A stretch of 64,000 nucleotides of DNA, taken from the NCBI RefSeq assembly GCF_000300855.1, contig NZ_ALJF01000008.1, forward strand, positions 62,001-126,000, read 5' to 3'. Below are positions 62,549-64,000 of the stretch, one piece after another (positions within the stretch are counted from its first letter, which is position 1; every line of letters begins with the position of its first letter). A program made the position numbers and the translations under genes. This DNA is from Agrobacterium albertimagni AOL15. Lineage in GTDB: Bacteria > Pseudomonadota > Alphaproteobacteria > Rhizobiales > Rhizobiaceae. The notes under the pieces are model-generated. The model ran no database searches. It was given only the letters and a program-made list of their open reading frames with translations, and was not told the origin of the DNA.

Positions 62549-63417
62549 TTTGTTTCCAGCCGCGCCAGCAGGGACGAGGTGTCCCAGCGATTGCCGCCGA
62601 GTTTCTGCACCTCGCCGTAGAACTGATCGACGAGCGCCGTGACCGGCAGGTTTGCGCCGTTGCGGCGCGCTTCCGAGAGGACGATGTCCAGATCCTTGCG
62701 CATCCAGTCGACGGCAAAGCCGAAATCGTATTTGCCCTGGTTCATGGTCTTGTGACGGTTCTCCATCTGCCAGGAGCCGGCAGCCCCCTTGGAGATGACC
62801 TCGATCACCTTTTCGATGTCGAGCCCGGCCTTCTTGCCGAAATGCACGCCCTCGGCCAGGCCCTGTACGAGGCCTGCAATGCAGATCTGGTTGACCATCT
62901 TGGTCAGTTGGCCGGCGCCGGCTGGGCCCATCAGGCCAACCATGCGGGCAAAGGAGTCGATCACGGGTTTTGCGCGGTCGAAGGTGTCCGGTTCGCCACC
63001 GCACATCACGGTGAGTACACCGTTCTCAGCACCGGCCTGGCCGCCGGAGACCGGGGCGTCGATGAAGCCGCAGCCTTTGGCAGCTGTGGCCTCGGCGAGT
63101 TCACGTGCGACCTCGGCGGAGGCGGTGGTGTTGTCGATCAGGATCGCGCCCGGCTTCATGGCGGCAATCACGCCGTTTTCGCCTGTGGTGACCGAACGCA
63201 GGTCGTCGTCATTGCCAACGCAGGTGAAGACGAAATCTGCGCCCTCTGCGGCCTCAGCCGGGGTCAAGCCATGACTACCGCCGAACTTTGCCACCCAGGC
63301 CTCTGCCTTGGCTGTCGTGCGGTTATAGACCTTCACCTCGTGGCCACCCTTGACCTTCAGGTGACCTGCCATGGGAAAACCCATCACGCCCAAACCGATG
63401 AATGCGACTTTTGCCAT
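62545..63417 (-). CDS. Beta-hydroxyacid dehydrogenase (3-hydroxyisobutyrate dehydrogenase family)
   Basis: NAD(P)-dependent oxidoreductase of 290 residues. Rossmann fold MAKVAFIGLGVMGFPMAGHL, substrate loop DAPVSGGQAGAENGVLTVMCGG, and the catalytic Lys in GPAGAGQLTKMVNQICIAG (about residue 170). Possible substrates are 3-hydroxyisobutyrate (valine degradation), tartronate semialdehyde or glyoxylate/succinic semialdehyde; the MmsB-type ends and the missing nearby valine-degradation genes leave this open. Translationally coupled to the AlkD-like gene downstream. Confidence 0.92.
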   Translation of the reverse strand: MAKVAFIGLGVMGFPMAGHLKVKGGHEVKVYNRTTAKAEAWVAKFGGSHGLTPAEAAEGADFVFTCVGNDDDLRSVTTGENGVIAAMKPGAILIDNTTASAEVARELAEATAAKGCGFIDAPVSGGQAGAENGVLTVMCGGEPDTFDRAKPVIDSFARMVGLMGPAGAGQLTKMVNQICIAGLVQGLAEGVHFGKKAGLDIEKVIEVISKGAAGSWQMENRHKTMNQGKYDFGFAVDWMRKDLDIVLSEARRNGANLPVTALVDQFYGEVQKLGGNRWDTSSLLARLETK

Positions 63418-63489
63418 CTCGTCTCTCCTGCCTTGCGGTATGAGACATGCATAGTCGATGGCAGGGAAGGGTGAAAGGGCTGGGATCCC

Positions 63490-64000
63490 TCAATCCGTCG
63501 GGTCCTGCGCATCGGCTTTGGCGCCAATCTTGTGGTCCGGCGTCAATTCGAGGCTCAATTGTCCAAGGCGGCCTGAAATCTCGTTCCACAGGCGTCGGAG
63601 GCGGCGAACATGGAGGTCATCGCCGATCCAGTCCATCAGGTGCTCAACAGCCCGGGACGACATCGCCTTGGTCTCGCTGATGGTGGTGAGCGCCCAGATG
63701 CTGAAGTCCTTCGCGTCGACTTCCATGATCTGCCCATCTGCGCCGGGGATAAGAAATTTCGCCGTACTCTTCTCAAGGATAAGTTTCATCGGGCCGGTCG
63801 GTGCAAACAGGACGGCTGCGTAGATTCGATCGAAGGCATCGATCGCCAGTTTGTCGGCCTCGCTGTCGTCCTTGCGATTTTGCTTCAAGGCACGTTCGAG
63901 GTCGAAGATCGTGCGCACGTTGAATTGTCGCAGCAAAAGGAAGCGGTCGAGGCCGACGACGCAGCAGAGCTGTGCCTGGGCGATCCAGTCGACGGTCTGG
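63490..64000 (-). CDS. Hypothetical protein, 5' end outside window
   Basis: The frame is open through the end of the window on the minus strand; the residues beyond the first possible internal start (TTG at 63936) read QTVDWIAQAQLCCVVGLDRFLLL and look coding, so the true start lies beyond position 64000. The visible C-terminal part of about 170 residues is helical and hydrophilic (RTIFDLERALKQNR, RIYAAVLFAPTGPMKLILEKSTAKF, VEHLMDWIGDDLHVRRLRRLWNEISGRLG). I recognise no family. It ends about 70 nt downstream of the dehydrogenase start. Confidence 0.7.
   Translation of the reverse strand, partial: QTVDWIAQAQLCCVVGLDRFLLLRQFNVRTIFDLERALKQNRKDDSEADKLAIDAFDRIYAAVLFAPTGPMKLILEKSTAKFLIPGADGQIMEVDAKDFSIWALTTISETKAMSSRAVEHLMDWIGDDLHVRRLRRLWNEISGRLGQLSLELTPDHKIGAKADAQDPTD

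Noticed and set aside
62549..63004. Extended N-terminus of the AlkD-like protein (152 more codons)
   Set aside because: The extension is read in a second frame inside the dehydrogenase gene, has no family similarity, and the ATGA overlap start gives a normal-size AlkD-like protein.

Overview
The window looks like chromosomal DNA of an alphaproteobacterium of the Rhizobiaceae (Rhizobium/Agrobacterium group). The signs are high GC, densely packed genes, a circularly permuted two-piece tmRNA gene whose tag (ANDNNAKGYALAA) resembles Agrobacterium tags, an alphaproteobacterial SspB, a DUF4169 protein, a ketol-acid reductoisomerase preceded by a TetR regulator, and rhizobial hmuTUV heme genes. The genus cannot be fixed from the sequence alone. 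I see no prophage, transposase, integrase, CRISPR array or toxin-antitoxin pair; this is mostly core genome with a few accessory islands.

Layout. 1-7.3 kb: the 3' part of an RND efflux pump, an FAD-linked D-lactate-type dehydrogenase and a very long AsmA protein. 7.3-8.9 kb (minus strand): a ribbon-helix-helix protein, DUF4169, the ClpXP adaptor SspB and the tmRNA gene ssrA. SspB and tmRNA belong to the same trans-translation/proteolysis pathway. 9.0-14.5 kb: thyA-folA, then hflK-hflC-DUF2065-degP for membrane and periplasmic protein quality control. 14.5-21.5 kb: a GGDEF/EAL protein, a GNAT acetyltransferase, serB and miaA (divergent with touching starts), and a HerA-like ATPase. 21.6-24.2 kb: ilvB-ilvN behind a classical attenuator with a Val/Ile/Leu-coding leader peptide. 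24.2-29.4 kb: an ArsR regulator, an aldo/keto reductase, a lysE - cobalt nitrile hydratase (alpha, beta, activator) operon and a RecD2-like helicase. 29.4-34.3 kb: a DUF4405 membrane protein, a MerR regulator with a second LuxR-type HTH, a winged-helix protein, pdxJ, and an aspartate racemase divergent from an Lrp regulator. 34.3-35.6 kb: four tandem genes for small exported proteins of one family. 36-43.4 kb: tetR-ilvC, a diguanylate cyclase, an aminotransferase, an EEP nuclease/phosphatase, a NUDIX hydrolase and a PhzF isomerase. 43.5 kb: tRNA-Lys(CTT). 43.9-47.8 kb: a heme uptake and use locus (hmuTUV divergent from an IsdG/HmuQ-like monooxygenase and hutX). 47.9-55.8 kb: a large MscS channel, two paralogous double-receiver response regulators (one with a GGDEF output), an ABC-2 transporter and an aspartic protease. 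55.8-64 kb: DUF1289, cobS/cobT (divergent), dgkA, a histidine kinase, a thermonuclease, an Fe-S uracil-DNA glycosylase, an Lrp regulator, an AlkD-like glycosylase overlapping a beta-hydroxyacid dehydrogenase, and one gene cut by the window end.

The most noteworthy items are the ilvB leader/attenuator, the tandem array of small exported proteins with a paired operator-like element, the MerR-LuxR fusion, the His-rich nitrile hydratase operon containing a LysE exporter, the heme locus with a RirA-box-like palindrome, and the receiver domain whose phosphoacceptor Asp is Asn. I did not find a clear wholly new multi-gene defence or biosynthetic system.
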